Below, piece by piece: positions 16,342-24,502 of a stretch of 64,000 nucleotides of DNA (the stretch's first letter is position 1; each line of letters starts with the position of its first letter). A program made the position numbers and the translations under genes. The DNA comes from an uncultured Collinsella sp. GTDB taxonomy: Bacteria; Actinomycetota; Coriobacteriia; Coriobacteriales; Coriobacteriaceae. Under the pieces are notes generated by a model, which saw nothing but the letters and a program-made list of their open reading frames with translations, was not told the DNA's origin and did no database searches. Location: the NCBI GenBank assembly GCA_937950415.1, contig CALFDL010000320.1, positions 3,811 through 67,810 of the forward strand, given 5' to 3'.

Positions 16342-17240
16342 TACAGCACGCCTCCGATCATCAGCATCAGCTGCGCGGTGATGCAACCGAAGATAAGCGA
16401 ATCGCTACGGTCGAGCATGCCGCCATGGCCCGGGATAAGGTTGCCGGAATCCTTGACGCCCACACCGCGCTTGATGCGCGACTCGATAAGGTCGCCGATA
16501 ACGCCCAGAATGGACACGACCACGCCGCACAGCAGCGCATAGGGCAGGCTGAGCTTGTAGAAGTGCGTCGCCCACAGGATGAGCCAAATCAAAACCGAGC
16601 CCAGGATGCCGCCGGCAAACCCCTCCCAGCTCTTTTTGGGAGAGATCTTGGGAACCATCTTGTGCTTGCCAATACGGCTGCCCACGATGTAGGCAAACGA
16701 ATCGGAGACCCAAAGGGACGCGCAAACGCCCACTGAAAGCAGGGCACCGGCAAAACCGGGCACGGCATCGCGCAGCAGCACGATAGCCGACAGCATAAAG
16801 CCAGTGTAGATGGGACCCATGAGCGTCACGGCCACATCAGAGATGCGGGTACGCGGCGACCAGACATACCAAATGCCCACAGCGAGCATCAGGGCAAAAA
16901 GCAGGGCATTCAGCAACATCGAATCGCCCAACGCCGACAGCGGAAAGAGTACGGCGGCAGCGATACCCATGCGCTCGTTAGCCATCTTGCCATCGAGCCT
17001 TGTCATACGGAAAAACTCATAGCAGCACAGACCGCTCATGACGGAAACAAAGATGGCAGTGGGCACGATACCCAAAACCAGACACAGGATAAAGACAACG
17101 GCGTAGACGATACCCGCGGCGGCACGGGTAATAAAGCCCGCCAGCCACGAACCGGTGCCGCTCTTCGCAGCAGGCGCTCCCGCAGCGGCAGCTTTGCGCG
17201 CAGGCGTCTTGGGAGCAGATGCCTTGGGACGATCGGACAC
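16341..17240 (-). CDS. cdsA: phosphatidate cytidylyltransferase
   Basis: CdsA forms CDP-diacylglycerol from phosphatidate and CTP, the branch point for membrane phospholipids. It is a 299-residue integral membrane protein with about eight hydrophobic helices. The family signature is DSGNLIPGHGGMLDRSDS near the C-terminus, preceded by SPKKSWEGFAGG. The N-terminal 30 residues are rich in Ala, Lys and Pro and probably lie in the cytoplasm. The start is a GTG with GAGGAGG nine bases upstream; the end overlaps dxr. Confidence 0.96.
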   Translation of the reverse strand: MSDRPKASAPKTPARKAAAAGAPAAKSGTGSWLAGFITRAAAGIVYAVVFILCLVLGIVPTAIFVSVMSGLCCYEFFRMTRLDGKMANERMGIAAAVLFPLSALGDSMLLNALLFALMLAVGIWYVWSPRTRISDVAVTLMGPIYTGFMLSAIVLLRDAVPGFAGALLSVGVCASLWVSDSFAYIVGSRIGKHKMVPKISPKKSWEGFAGGILGSVLIWLILWATHFYKLSLPYALLCGVVVSILGVIGDLIESRIKRGVGVKDSGNLIPGHGGMLDRSDSLIFGCITAQLMLMIGGVL

Positions 17241-17242
17241 GA

Positions 17243-18037
17243 TTAAGCCTCCTCGGTCTTGCTCAGTCCACCAAACCTACGGTCACGGCCCTGATAGGCC
17301 AAAATGGCGTCGACAAGGCCCCAACGATCAAAGTCGGGCCAATAGGTATCGGTGACGTAGAACTCGGAATAAGCCACCTGCCACAGCAGATAGTTCGAAA
17401 GGCGCAGCTCACCAGAGGTGCGAATCACAAGCTCAGGATCGGGAAGACCGGCGGTATAGAGGTGGGAAGCCACCATGTCGTCATCAATTGCGGCAGGATC
17501 GATCTTGCCGGCGGCAGCGTCGAGTGCAATCTGACGGACAGCGCGGGTAATCTCGGCACGCGCGCCGTAGTTGACGGCAAGCGCCAGCGTCATACCGGTG
17601 TGATCGGCGCACTCGGCAAGACCGCGTTCAAAAACGTCGCGGGTCTTCTTGGGCAGCGCGGAAATGTCACCCAAAAAGACAACGCGCACGTTTTCGCGCT
17701 TCAGAAGCGGCAACTCGTCGATGAACGTCTTGGCAAACAGGTGCATCAAGACGTTGACCTCATGCTGCGGGCGGTTCCAGTTTTCGGTAGAAAACGCATA
17801 GGCCGAAAGCACGTCGACGCCCAGGCGCACGCAGGCGGTAATGATCTCGCGCAGCGAGACGATACCCGCCTTGTGGCCCTCGGTGCGTGCAAGACCGCGC
17901 GACGTGGCCCAACGACCGTTGCCGTCCATGATGCACGAGATATGGTGCGGAATGTTATTGAGGTCAAGGTCGGAAAAACCGACGCCCGCAGGGGCGTCGG
18001 CAAAGTACTCGACCAGTTTATGCTCGTCGTATTGCAC
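17243..18037 (-). CDS. uppS: polyprenyl diphosphate synthase (undecaprenyl, cis-IPPS family)
   Basis: This 264-residue cis-prenyltransferase builds the C55 lipid carrier for cell-wall synthesis from isoprenoids made by dxr/ispG nearby. Visible motifs are IMDGNGRWA with the catalytic Asp, GHKAG, AFSTENWNRP, LAVNYGAR, and RTSGELRLSNYLLWQ with AYSEFY at the C-terminal side. The GTG start has GGAG eight bases upstream and follows the frr stop by one base. Length and motif order are standard. Confidence 0.95.
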   Translation of the reverse strand: MQYDEHKLVEYFADAPAGVGFSDLDLNNIPHHISCIMDGNGRWATSRGLARTEGHKAGIVSLREIITACVRLGVDVLSAYAFSTENWNRPQHEVNVLMHLFAKTFIDELPLLKRENVRVVFLGDISALPKKTRDVFERGLAECADHTGMTLALAVNYGARAEITRAVRQIALDAAAGKIDPAAIDDDMVASHLYTAGLPDPELVIRTSGELRLSNYLLWQVAYSEFYVTDTYWPDFDRWGLVDAILAYQGRDRRFGGLSKTEEA

Positions 18038-18038
18038 C

Positions 18039-18575
18039 TTAGATCTCCATGACCTCGGCTTCTTTTTCCTTCAGAAGCTCCTCGACCTTGGCGACATACT
18101 CATCGGTGTGCTTCTGGACCTTAGCCTGCTCGCGACGGACATCGTCCTCGGTGAGCTCCTCATCGCGCTCGAGCTTGTTGTTGAAGTCGCGACGGATGTT
18201 ACGGATAGACACCTTGGCCTGCTCGGCGTACTCGCGGCACTCCTTGACGAGCTCGCGACGGCGCTCCTCGGTGGGAGCCGGGAACGGCAGACGAACGACG
18301 GTGCCATCGGAGTTGGGGGTAATACCCAGATCGGAAGCGCCGATGGCCTTGACGATAGCGTTGATGAGCGCCTTGTCCCACGGCTCGATGAGCAGCATGT
18401 GGGCCTCGGGGGTCTTGACGGCGGCAACCTGCGTGACCGGCGTGGGAACACCGTAATAATCGACGGTGATGTCGGACAGAATGTTGGCATTGGCGCGGCC
18501 GGTACGGACCTTGGAGAAGTTATGCTTGAGGGACTCGAGCGACTTGTCCATATGGGCGGTGATGTTCTCTGCCAT
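18039..18575 (-). CDS. frr: ribosome recycling factor
   Basis: RRF splits post-termination ribosomes together with EF-G. The 178-residue protein shows the family's helical core (LKHNFSKVRTGRANANIL), the VDYYGVPTPVTQVA hinge region, and the C-terminal KVSIRNIRRDFNNKLERD helix. AGGAGG precedes the ATG. It follows pyrH by two bases, the near-universal pyrH-frr pairing. Confidence 0.97.
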   Translation of the reverse strand: MAENITAHMDKSLESLKHNFSKVRTGRANANILSDITVDYYGVPTPVTQVAAVKTPEAHMLLIEPWDKALINAIVKAIGASDLGITPNSDGTVVRLPFPAPTEERRRELVKECREYAEQAKVSIRNIRRDFNNKLERDEELTEDDVRREQAKVQKHTDEYVAKVEELLKEKEAEVMEI

Positions 18576-18577
18576 GC

Positions 18578-19300
18578 TTAATCCTCCTGATAGACGAGCG
18601 TGCCGACGGGCTCACCCGAAAGCGCACGCTTGACGGTGTCCTCGCCATCGATGTTGAGGACCAAAATCGGCATACGGTTATCCTGGCACAGTGCCGTAGC
18701 CGTGGAATCCATAACCTGCAGACCGCGGACGAGAACCTCGTGATAGGTAATCTTGTCAAAACGGACGGCATCGGCGCACTTGACGGGATCCTTGTCGTAG
18801 ATGCCGTCAACCTTGGTGGCTTTAATCAGAATCTCGGCGCCGATCTCGCACGCACGAAGAGCCGCGGCGGTGTCGGTCGTAAAGTACGGATTGCCCGAAC
18901 CGGCGGCAAAAATAACGACGTTGCCCTTGGAAAGGTGGTTGATGGCGCGACGGCGAATATAGGGCTCGCAGATCTCGTTCATCTGGATAGCGCTCATCAC
19001 GCGGCAGGGAACATCGTTATGCTCGAAGGCATCCTGCAGGGCGAGCGCGTTCATAACGGTTGCCAGCATGCCCATGTAGTCGGCCTGAGCACGCTCCATG
19101 CCACCGGCAGCGCCGGCCATGCCGCGAAAAATGTTGCCGCCGCCGACAACGACGCCGACCTCATGGCCAACGGCGAGCAGCTCCTTGACCTGCTTGGCAA
19201 GATGGTCGGTAACCTTGGGGTCGATGCCATATTGGCCGTCGCCCATCAGTGCTTCGCCGGAAAGCTTAAGAAGCACGCGTTTATATCGGATGTCGGACAA
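18578..19300 (-). CDS. pyrH: uridylate kinase
   Basis: UMP kinase phosphorylates UMP to UDP in pyrimidine synthesis. The 240-residue amino-acid-kinase-fold protein has [10 protein letters not shown] at residue 12, VGGGNIFRG near 52, [20 protein letters not shown] near 131-150 and the DGVY-like [10 protein letters not shown] segment. The start is a TTG with AAAGGAGG six bases upstream, so the site is strong despite the weak codon. It is the first gene of the operon running to proS; the tsf terminator upstream suggests an own promoter in 19301-19358, but I found no convincing boxes there. Confidence 0.96.
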   Translation of the reverse strand: MSDIRYKRVLLKLSGEALMGDGQYGIDPKVTDHLAKQVKELLAVGHEVGVVVGGGNIFRGMAGAAGGMERAQADYMGMLATVMNALALQDAFEHNDVPCRVMSAIQMNEICEPYIRRRAINHLSKGNVVIFAAGSGNPYFTTDTAAALRACEIGAEILIKATKVDGIYDKDPVKCADAVRFDKITYHEVLVRGLQVMDSTATALCQDNRMPILVLNIDGEDTVKRALSGEPVGTLVYQED

Positions 19301-19358
19301 AGCGATCCTCCTTTAATTAGACTCTCAATATGATATCAAAGGCTCTGATAAGAGCCAT

Positions 19359-19393
19359 GAAAAAGCAGGCTGTGAGTAAAACCCACAGCCTGC
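19359..19393 (-). terminator. intrinsic terminator of rpsB-tsf
   Basis: GCAGGCTGTG (19365-19374) and CACAGCCTGC (19384-19393) form a perfect 10-bp stem. On the minus strand it is followed by five T residues (complement of 19360-19364). A smaller hairpin, GGCTCT/AGAGCC, lies next to it at 19341-19356. Confidence 0.9.
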
Positions 19394-19417
19394 TCATTAC
19401 CAGCTACAAAAGCTTAT

Positions 19418-20287
19418 TTACTCGCCACGGACCAGACGGTCAAAGGCAACGACGGTAATGGTGTCGCCGAGCTCCTTGGAGACCTGCTCAGCGTACTTCT
19501 TGATGGTGAGGGAGCTGTCCTTGATGAACTCCTGCTCGGTGAGCACGGACTGCTTGTAGAACTTCTCCAGACGGCCAACAGCCATCTTCTCCTGGATAGC
19601 CTCGGGCTTGCCGGACTCGGCAGCCTGGGCCATGTAGATCTGCTTCTCGTGCTCGACGGTCTCGGCCGGAACCTGATCGCGGGTAGCGCAGATCGGGGCG
19701 ACGGCGGCAACCTGAAGGGCAACGTTGTGAGCGAAGGTCTTGAAGGACTCAGCCTGAGCGGTCTCGGCCTTCTCGAAGGCGAACTCGACGAGGACGCCGA
19801 TCTTACCACCCATGTGGATGTAAGAAGCGAGCGCGCCGTTCTCGGCCTTGCGGGCAGCGAAGCGGGAGATCTTCATGTTCTCGCCCATGATGTGAATCAT
19901 CTCGGTGAGCTCGGAGGAAACGGTCTCCTCGCCCATCGGCTTCTCGAGCAGAGCGTCGACGTCAGCAGGCTCGGTGGTAGCGACAACCTCAGCGACCTTG
20001 GAAGCAAAGCCGGTGAACTTGGCGTTAGAGCCAACGAAGTCAGTCTCGCAGGAGAGCTCGAGCAGAGCGCCGGTCTTGCCATCCTCGGAGACGAACGCGG
20101 CGACAGCGCCCTCGTTGGTCTCACGGCCAGCCTTCTTGGCAGCCTTGGCAAGGCCGTTCTTACGCAGAACGTCGACAGCGGCGTCCATGTCGCCGTCAGC
20201 CTCGACGAGAGCCTTCTTGCACTCCATCATCGGGGAGTCGGTCATCTCGCGGAGCTGCTTGACCATAGCGGCGGTAATCTGGGCCAT
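19418..20287 (-). CDS. tsf: translation elongation factor Ts
   Basis: EF-Ts recycles EF-Tu from its GDP form. The 289-residue protein has the N-terminal UBA-like part (VKQLREMTDSPMMECKKAL), the TDFV motif in LSCETDFVGSNAKF, and two dimerisation-type core repeats. The ATG at 20287 with AAAGGAA upstream is chosen over a TTG five codons earlier that lies in the ribosome site. It is paired with rpsB, as in nearly all bacteria, and followed by a terminator. Confidence 0.97.
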   Translation of the reverse strand: MAQITAAMVKQLREMTDSPMMECKKALVEADGDMDAAVDVLRKNGLAKAAKKAGRETNEGAVAAFVSEDGKTGALLELSCETDFVGSNAKFTGFASKVAEVVATTEPADVDALLEKPMGEETVSSELTEMIHIMGENMKISRFAARKAENGALASYIHMGGKIGVLVEFAFEKAETAQAESFKTFAHNVALQVAAVAPICATRDQVPAETVEHEKQIYMAQAAESGKPEAIQEKMAVGRLEKFYKQSVLTEQEFIKDSSLTIKKYAEQVSKELGDTITVVAFDRLVRGE

Positions 20288-20332
20288 TGTGGTTCCTTTC
20301 AAAGAGATGAAAAAGAATTAACTAAGACTGAT

Positions 20333-21061
20333 TTACTCGGCCTTGGGCTCAGCGGCCATCTCGGCCTCGGAGACCTGCTCCTTGCCGGAGCCAGCGAGGC
20401 AGGCGTCAGCCATGAGCTCGCACATAAGGGTGACAGCGGAGATAGCGTCATCGTTGCAGGGGATGCCGTACTCGACCTCGTCGGGATCGGAGTTGGTGTC
20501 GATCAGGGCGACGACGGGGATGTTCAGGCGCTGGGCCTCCTTGATGGCGTTCTCCTCGCGCTTGGTGTCGATGACGAAGAGAGCCTGGGGCAGACCCTTC
20601 ATGTCGCGGGCGCCACCGAGGTTGGTCTGGAGCTTAGTGAGCTCCTTGCCGAGAACAGCCTGCTCCTTCTTGGGGAGCACTGCCATGCGGCCGTCCTCGA
20701 CCATGGCCTCGAGCTCCTCCATGCGGTTGATGCGGGAGCGGATGGTGACGAAGTTGGTCAGCATGCCGCCGAGCCAACGCTGGTTGATGTAAGGCATGTT
20801 GGCGCGCTCAGCAGCGTTCTTGACGGCCTCCTGAGCCTGCTTCTTGGTGCCGACGAACAGCACGTTGCCACACTTGGCGACGTTCTTGACGAAGGTGTAG
20901 GCCTGGTCGGCGTCGAGGATGGTCTGCTTGAGGTCGAGGATGTAGATGCCGTTGCGCTCACCGAAGATGAACGGCTTCATCTTGGGGTTCCAGCGACGGG
21001 TCTGGTGACCGAAGTGGCAGCCGGCCTCGAGCAGGGTGCGGATATTAATCTTGGTAGCCAT
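20333..21061 (-). CDS. rpsB: 30S ribosomal protein S2
   Basis: S2 is a 242-residue protein of the small subunit. Family segments include [46 protein letters not shown], and [14 protein letters not shown] near the end. The C-terminal tail is acidic and variable, as usual. AGGAGG stands before the ATG. A promoter about 140 bases upstream leaves a leader that may carry S2 autoregulation. Confidence 0.97.
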   Translation of the reverse strand: MATKINIRTLLEAGCHFGHQTRRWNPKMKPFIFGERNGIYILDLKQTILDADQAYTFVKNVAKCGNVLFVGTKKQAQEAVKNAAERANMPYINQRWLGGMLTNFVTIRSRINRMEELEAMVEDGRMAVLPKKEQAVLGKELTKLQTNLGGARDMKGLPQALFVIDTKREENAIKEAQRLNIPVVALIDTNSDPDEVEYGIPCNDDAISAVTLMCELMADACLAGSGKEQVSEAEMAAEPKAE

Positions 21062-21202
21062 GTTAAACCTCCTGTGGTTTGCCTCCGCGCGGGGTCATCC
21101 TCCAAAACCAACCCGGACATGTGCTACCAAAGCCCGGGCACCACGGTATGAAGTAGCCGCGCGTGCGTGATAAAAACATGTTGCCGTGAAGCAACCCGAT
21201 GA

Positions 21203-21231
21203 ATGATAGCAGGATTGCTTCTTCCTGCCAA
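21203..21231 (-). promoter_or_regulatory. promoter of rpsB-tsf
   Basis: On the minus strand TTGGCA (21231-21226) is separated by 17 bases from TATCAT (21208-21203), with TG at the extended -10 position (TGCTATCAT). Transcription would start near 21196, giving a leader of about 135 bases with small inverted repeats (GTTGC/GCAAC, CCCGG/CCGGG). Confidence 0.65.
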
Positions 21232-21297
21232 CCCGCAATCAAAACCACACACCTGAGTGCGGCATGGAGGGCATCCCTCTCAAAAAATCGCCGCGCG

Positions 21298-22218
21298 CTA
21301 CTCGCCTCGGGGATGAGCTTGAGCCACGGCACGTTTAAGCCGATCGGGTGTGAGATGCGTGTAGATCTGCGTCGTGGACAGGCTCGCATGACCCAGCAGC
21401 TCTTGAACCGAGCGCAGGTCCGCGCCGCCCTCGAGCAAGTCGGTCGCAAAGGTATGGCGCATCGCATGCGGGGCGATGTCGGCCGGAATGCCGGCGAGCG
21501 TCGCCAGCATATGAAACCGCCGCCTGAGCATGGCGGCGCTCATGCGATTACCGCGCGCCGATATAAGCAGCGGATGCGGCCCGGTAGCGAGGTCGCGGCG
21601 CTTTGCCCGAGCGAGCAACTCCGGCCTCCCCTCTTCAATATAGAGACGCGTCACATCGAGCGCACGACGATACAGAGGAACGATGCGCTCCTTGCTTCCC
21701 TTGCCCCACAGGCGCAGCGTGCGCTCGGACCATGAGATGGATTCCACATTGAGCGCCGCAAGCTCTGAGATGCGGGCACCCGAGGCATAGAGCAACTCGA
21801 GCATCGCCGCATCGCGCAGTCCCGCGGGTGTTGAGGTATCAGGCGTCTTGAGCAGCGCCTCGACCTGCTGGGTCGTAAGGACGCCCGGCAGGTCACGCGG
21901 CAGCTTGGGCGACGCGATCGCCGAGACCGCATCGCCCTCGACAATCCCCTCGGCAGCCATCCAGCGATAGAGAGATCGAATAGCCGACAGGTGCGCCGCA
22001 AGCGTTCGGGGAGCCACCTGCTCACGCGAAAGCTCGGCAAGATAGCGACGAATGGTGCGCACGTCGGCAGCGAAGGCATCGATATCCTCGCGCTCGCACC
22101 AGGCAGCGAAGCGTTCCAGCCTCGAGCCATAGGCCGTCACCGTGTTGGGAGAAAGTCCCTCGACGCGTGCGATATAGGCGATAAACGAGTCGACGGTGTC
22201 GTACAGGTCAAAGGCTAT
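21298..22218 (-). CDS. xerC: XerC/D-type tyrosine recombinase, apparent ATA start
   Basis: This tyrosine recombinase has catalytic residues Arg149 (SGARISEL), Lys in GKGSKERIVPL, His251 and Arg254 (HAMRHTF), His277 (GHASLSTTQ) and Tyr286 (QIYTHL). The role is probably chromosome-dimer resolution at dif. The N-terminal core-binding domain requires residues upstream of the first conventional start (GTG at 22140): FIAYIARVEGLSPNT is encoded there and matches the family. The only start-like codon in that part is ATA at 22218, nine bases after GGAGG and overlapping the trmFO stop as ATAG, the counterpart of the common ATGA overlap. With ATA the protein has 306 residues, the usual XerC length. It ends the comM-dprA-trmFO-xerC run. 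Confidence 0.88.
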   Translation of the reverse strand: MAFDLYDTVDSFIAYIARVEGLSPNTVTAYGSRLERFAAWCEREDIDAFAADVRTIRRYLAELSREQVAPRTLAAHLSAIRSLYRWMAAEGIVEGDAVSAIASPKLPRDLPGVLTTQQVEALLKTPDTSTPAGLRDAAMLELLYASGARISELAALNVESISWSERTLRLWGKGSKERIVPLYRRALDVTRLYIEEGRPELLARAKRRDLATGPHPLLISARGNRMSAAMLRRRFHMLATLAGIPADIAPHAMRHTFATDLLEGGADLRSVQELLGHASLSTTQIYTHLTPDRLKRAVAQAHPRGE

Positions 22219-23552
22219 GACCGGTCGCCTCCAAACAGATCGGGGCGAGTGGCCAGATAGGCATCAAGGGCCTCGAGCGCACGGTCCGCATAGGCCTGGT
22301 AGCGGTCGCGCTTGCTGCGGCGCTTACCATCCTCGAGTGGCGGCACCAGACCAAAGTTGACATGCATAGGCTGATAGCCCACGGTGGCAGGATCGGTCGC
22401 ATAATCCACGAGCGCACCCAGGGCGCCCACACGCGGCAACTCGACGCCCGCGGCACCGATAGCCTCGGCATAGGTGTTGAGCGCCGCGAGCAGACCTGTC
22501 GCCACTGCTTCCATGTACCCCTCGGTGCCGGTGATCTGACCGGCCAGGCGCACGCCGGTACCGGGCACGGCAAAGGTGCTATCGAGCACGTGAGGGGCGT
22601 CGACAAAGGTATTGCGGTGCATGACACCGTAGCGGAAGAACTCAGCGTTCTCCAGGCCCGGCACCATATGGAAGACGCGCTTCTGCTCGCCAAAGGTCAG
22701 GTTGGTCTGGAAGCCCACCAGGTTATAGGCGGTCTTCTCCTTGTTCTCGGTACGCAGCTGAATCGCCGCCCAGGGGCGACGTCCGGTACGCGGGTCGGTG
22801 AGGCCGACGGGCTTCATGGCACCAAAGCGGATGGCATCCTTGCCCGTGCGCGCGACCTCCTCGGCGGGCTGGCAGGCCTGGAACAGATCGCCGCCCTCAA
22901 AGTCTTTGAGCACCACGCGGTCGGCCGTGGTAAGCGCCTCGATAAAGGCCTCGTACTCCTCCTTGTTGAGCGGAGCGTTGAGATAGTCGCCGCTCCCCTG
23001 CTCCTCGTAGCGCGACTGCGAGAACAGCACGTCCATATCGAGCGTGGAGGCATCGACGATCGGCGCCGCGGCATCGAAGAACGCAAGGGCGTCGCCACCG
23101 ACGAGCTTCATGACCTCTTCGCTCAGCGCAGGTGAACACAGCGGGCCCGCGGCAATGACCACGTGGCCCTCGGGAATCTGCGTGACCTCGCCGTGCACGA
23201 CCTCGATATTGGGACGAGCGGCAACTTCGGCCTCGACAAGCTCGGAAAACTTGCCGCGGTCGACCGCCAAGGCGCCACCGGCGGGAACAGCCGCGCGATG
23301 GGCGCAATCGAGCAGGACTGAACCCATGCGCTCAAGCTCAGCTTTCAGCAAACCAGCCGCGGAATCCGGACGGGTCGACTTAAACGAATTGGAACAGACG
23401 AGCTCTGCCAGGTGATCGGTATGGTGGGCCGGGGAGCTCACCTGGGGGCGCATCTCGCACAGCTTTACGGCAAACCCGCGGTCTGCCAGTTGGATCGCAC
23501 ATTCCGAACCCGCCAGACCGCCACCGATAACCGTCACCTGATCGAACTGCAT
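22215..23552 (-). CDS. trmFO: tRNA (uracil-5-)-methyltransferase, folate/FAD-dependent
   Basis: TrmFO methylates U54 of tRNA to ribothymidine using methylenetetrahydrofolate and FAD. The 445-residue protein begins with a Rossmann motif, VTVIGGGLAGSECAIQL, and contains VCSNSFKSTRPDSAAGLLK with the catalytic Cys region, plus GDYLNAPLNKEEYEAF and GQITGTEGYMEA. Its relative MnmG is longer and has different C-terminal sequence. ATG 23552 with AAAGG upstream is chosen over a TTG two codons earlier. Neighbours dprA and xerC match the dprA-topA-trmFO-xerC order of Firmicutes, here without topA. Confidence 0.95.
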   Translation of the reverse strand: MQFDQVTVIGGGLAGSECAIQLADRGFAVKLCEMRPQVSSPAHHTDHLAELVCSNSFKSTRPDSAAGLLKAELERMGSVLLDCAHRAAVPAGGALAVDRGKFSELVEAEVAARPNIEVVHGEVTQIPEGHVVIAAGPLCSPALSEEVMKLVGGDALAFFDAAAPIVDASTLDMDVLFSQSRYEEQGSGDYLNAPLNKEEYEAFIEALTTADRVVLKDFEGGDLFQACQPAEEVARTGKDAIRFGAMKPVGLTDPRTGRRPWAAIQLRTENKEKTAYNLVGFQTNLTFGEQKRVFHMVPGLENAEFFRYGVMHRNTFVDAPHVLDSTFAVPGTGVRLAGQITGTEGYMEAVATGLLAALNTYAEAIGAAGVELPRVGALGALVDYATDPATVGYQPMHVNFGLVPPLEDGKRRSKRDRYQAYADRALEALDAYLATRPDLFGGDRS

Positions 23553-23566
23553 CTGCAAACACCTTT

Positions 23567-24502
23567 CTAATTGACACGTTTTCCATTGTGACCGAAGGGT
23601 GTCTGGGCGTGAAGGGCAAACTTGGAGGGCGCATACCTTCCATCCATCATGCGCTCGATAAGACCCTCGAACTCAAGCGAGCCCAGGAGCTTAAGTACGC
23701 CGACGGCATCGAGCGAGACGAGCGCCGCGATGTCGTCGACCTTGAGCGGAGAGGCGATGAGCGCATGCATCACAGTCTGCTGCGTTGGATCCAGGTCGGC
23801 AATGCCGGGAGCATCGGGGCGCGAGTAGCGCAGGGTGCCGTAGATGCGTGAGATAGCCATCTCGATAGATTCCTCGTCGATGATGCAGCAGGCACCGTTC
23901 GCAATGAGGTAATTCGTGCCACGCGACTCGGGCGATAGGATCGACCCCGGCACAGCAAGAAGTTCTCGCCCCAAATCCATAGCAGCCTCGGCTGTAGAAA
24001 ACGTCCCGGAAGGCATACCCGCCTCGGATACAAAGAGGGCTTGCGACAGGGCCGCGATCACGCGATTGCGGCGCGGAAAGGCAAACTTGCGCGGACCCAT
24101 GCCCCACGGAGAAATCGACACGACCGCGCCACCCGTATCGAGCGTGCGCGTAATAAGCCCCGCGCTCGAGCGCGGATAGACCACGTCGGCGCCCGTCCCC
24201 AGCACCACGACGTGTTTGCCGCCAGCGTTGACCGCAGCCCAACCCGAGGCCTGGTCACAACCGACCGCGCCACCCGAAACTACCGTCACGCCCGCCTCGA
24301 CCGCAACCTTTGCCGCAAGCTCTGCCACGGCAAGACCATACGGAGAGGCCTTGCGCGCGCCGATGATGGAGAGCGCGGGCGTCGAAAGCACCTCGGGGTT
24401 GCCGCGCACATAGAGCGTCTGGGGTACATCAGAAAGCTCCAAAACGGTCTCGGGATACAACGCATCACCTGGATGCAGCTCAAAGGTCCCCTCGGCCATC
24501 AT
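23567..24502 (-). CDS. dprA: DNA-processing protein DprA (Smf family)
   Basis: DprA loads RecA on incoming single-stranded DNA during transformation. The 311-residue protein has the Rossmann-like core: SIIGARKASPYG, VVSGGAVGCDQASG, VVLGTGADVVYP, and the GPRKFAFPRRNRVIAALS segment, followed by SGTFSTAEAAMDLGRELLAVPG. A C-terminal winged-helix-like part (HALIASPLKVDDIAALVSLD) is present; the N-terminal SAM-like domain is short or missing. The usual SGLARGID is altered to SGGAVGCD. The ATG at 24502 overlaps the comM stop (ATGA) with AAGGAGGG upstream. Other com genes are not in the window. Confidence 0.93.
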   Translation of the reverse strand: MMAEGTFELHPGDALYPETVLELSDVPQTLYVRGNPEVLSTPALSIIGARKASPYGLAVAELAAKVAVEAGVTVVSGGAVGCDQASGWAAVNAGGKHVVVLGTGADVVYPRSSAGLITRTLDTGGAVVSISPWGMGPRKFAFPRRNRVIAALSQALFVSEAGMPSGTFSTAEAAMDLGRELLAVPGSILSPESRGTNYLIANGACCIIDEESIEMAISRIYGTLRYSRPDAPGIADLDPTQQTVMHALIASPLKVDDIAALVSLDAVGVLKLLGSLEFEGLIERMMDGRYAPSKFALHAQTPFGHNGKRVN

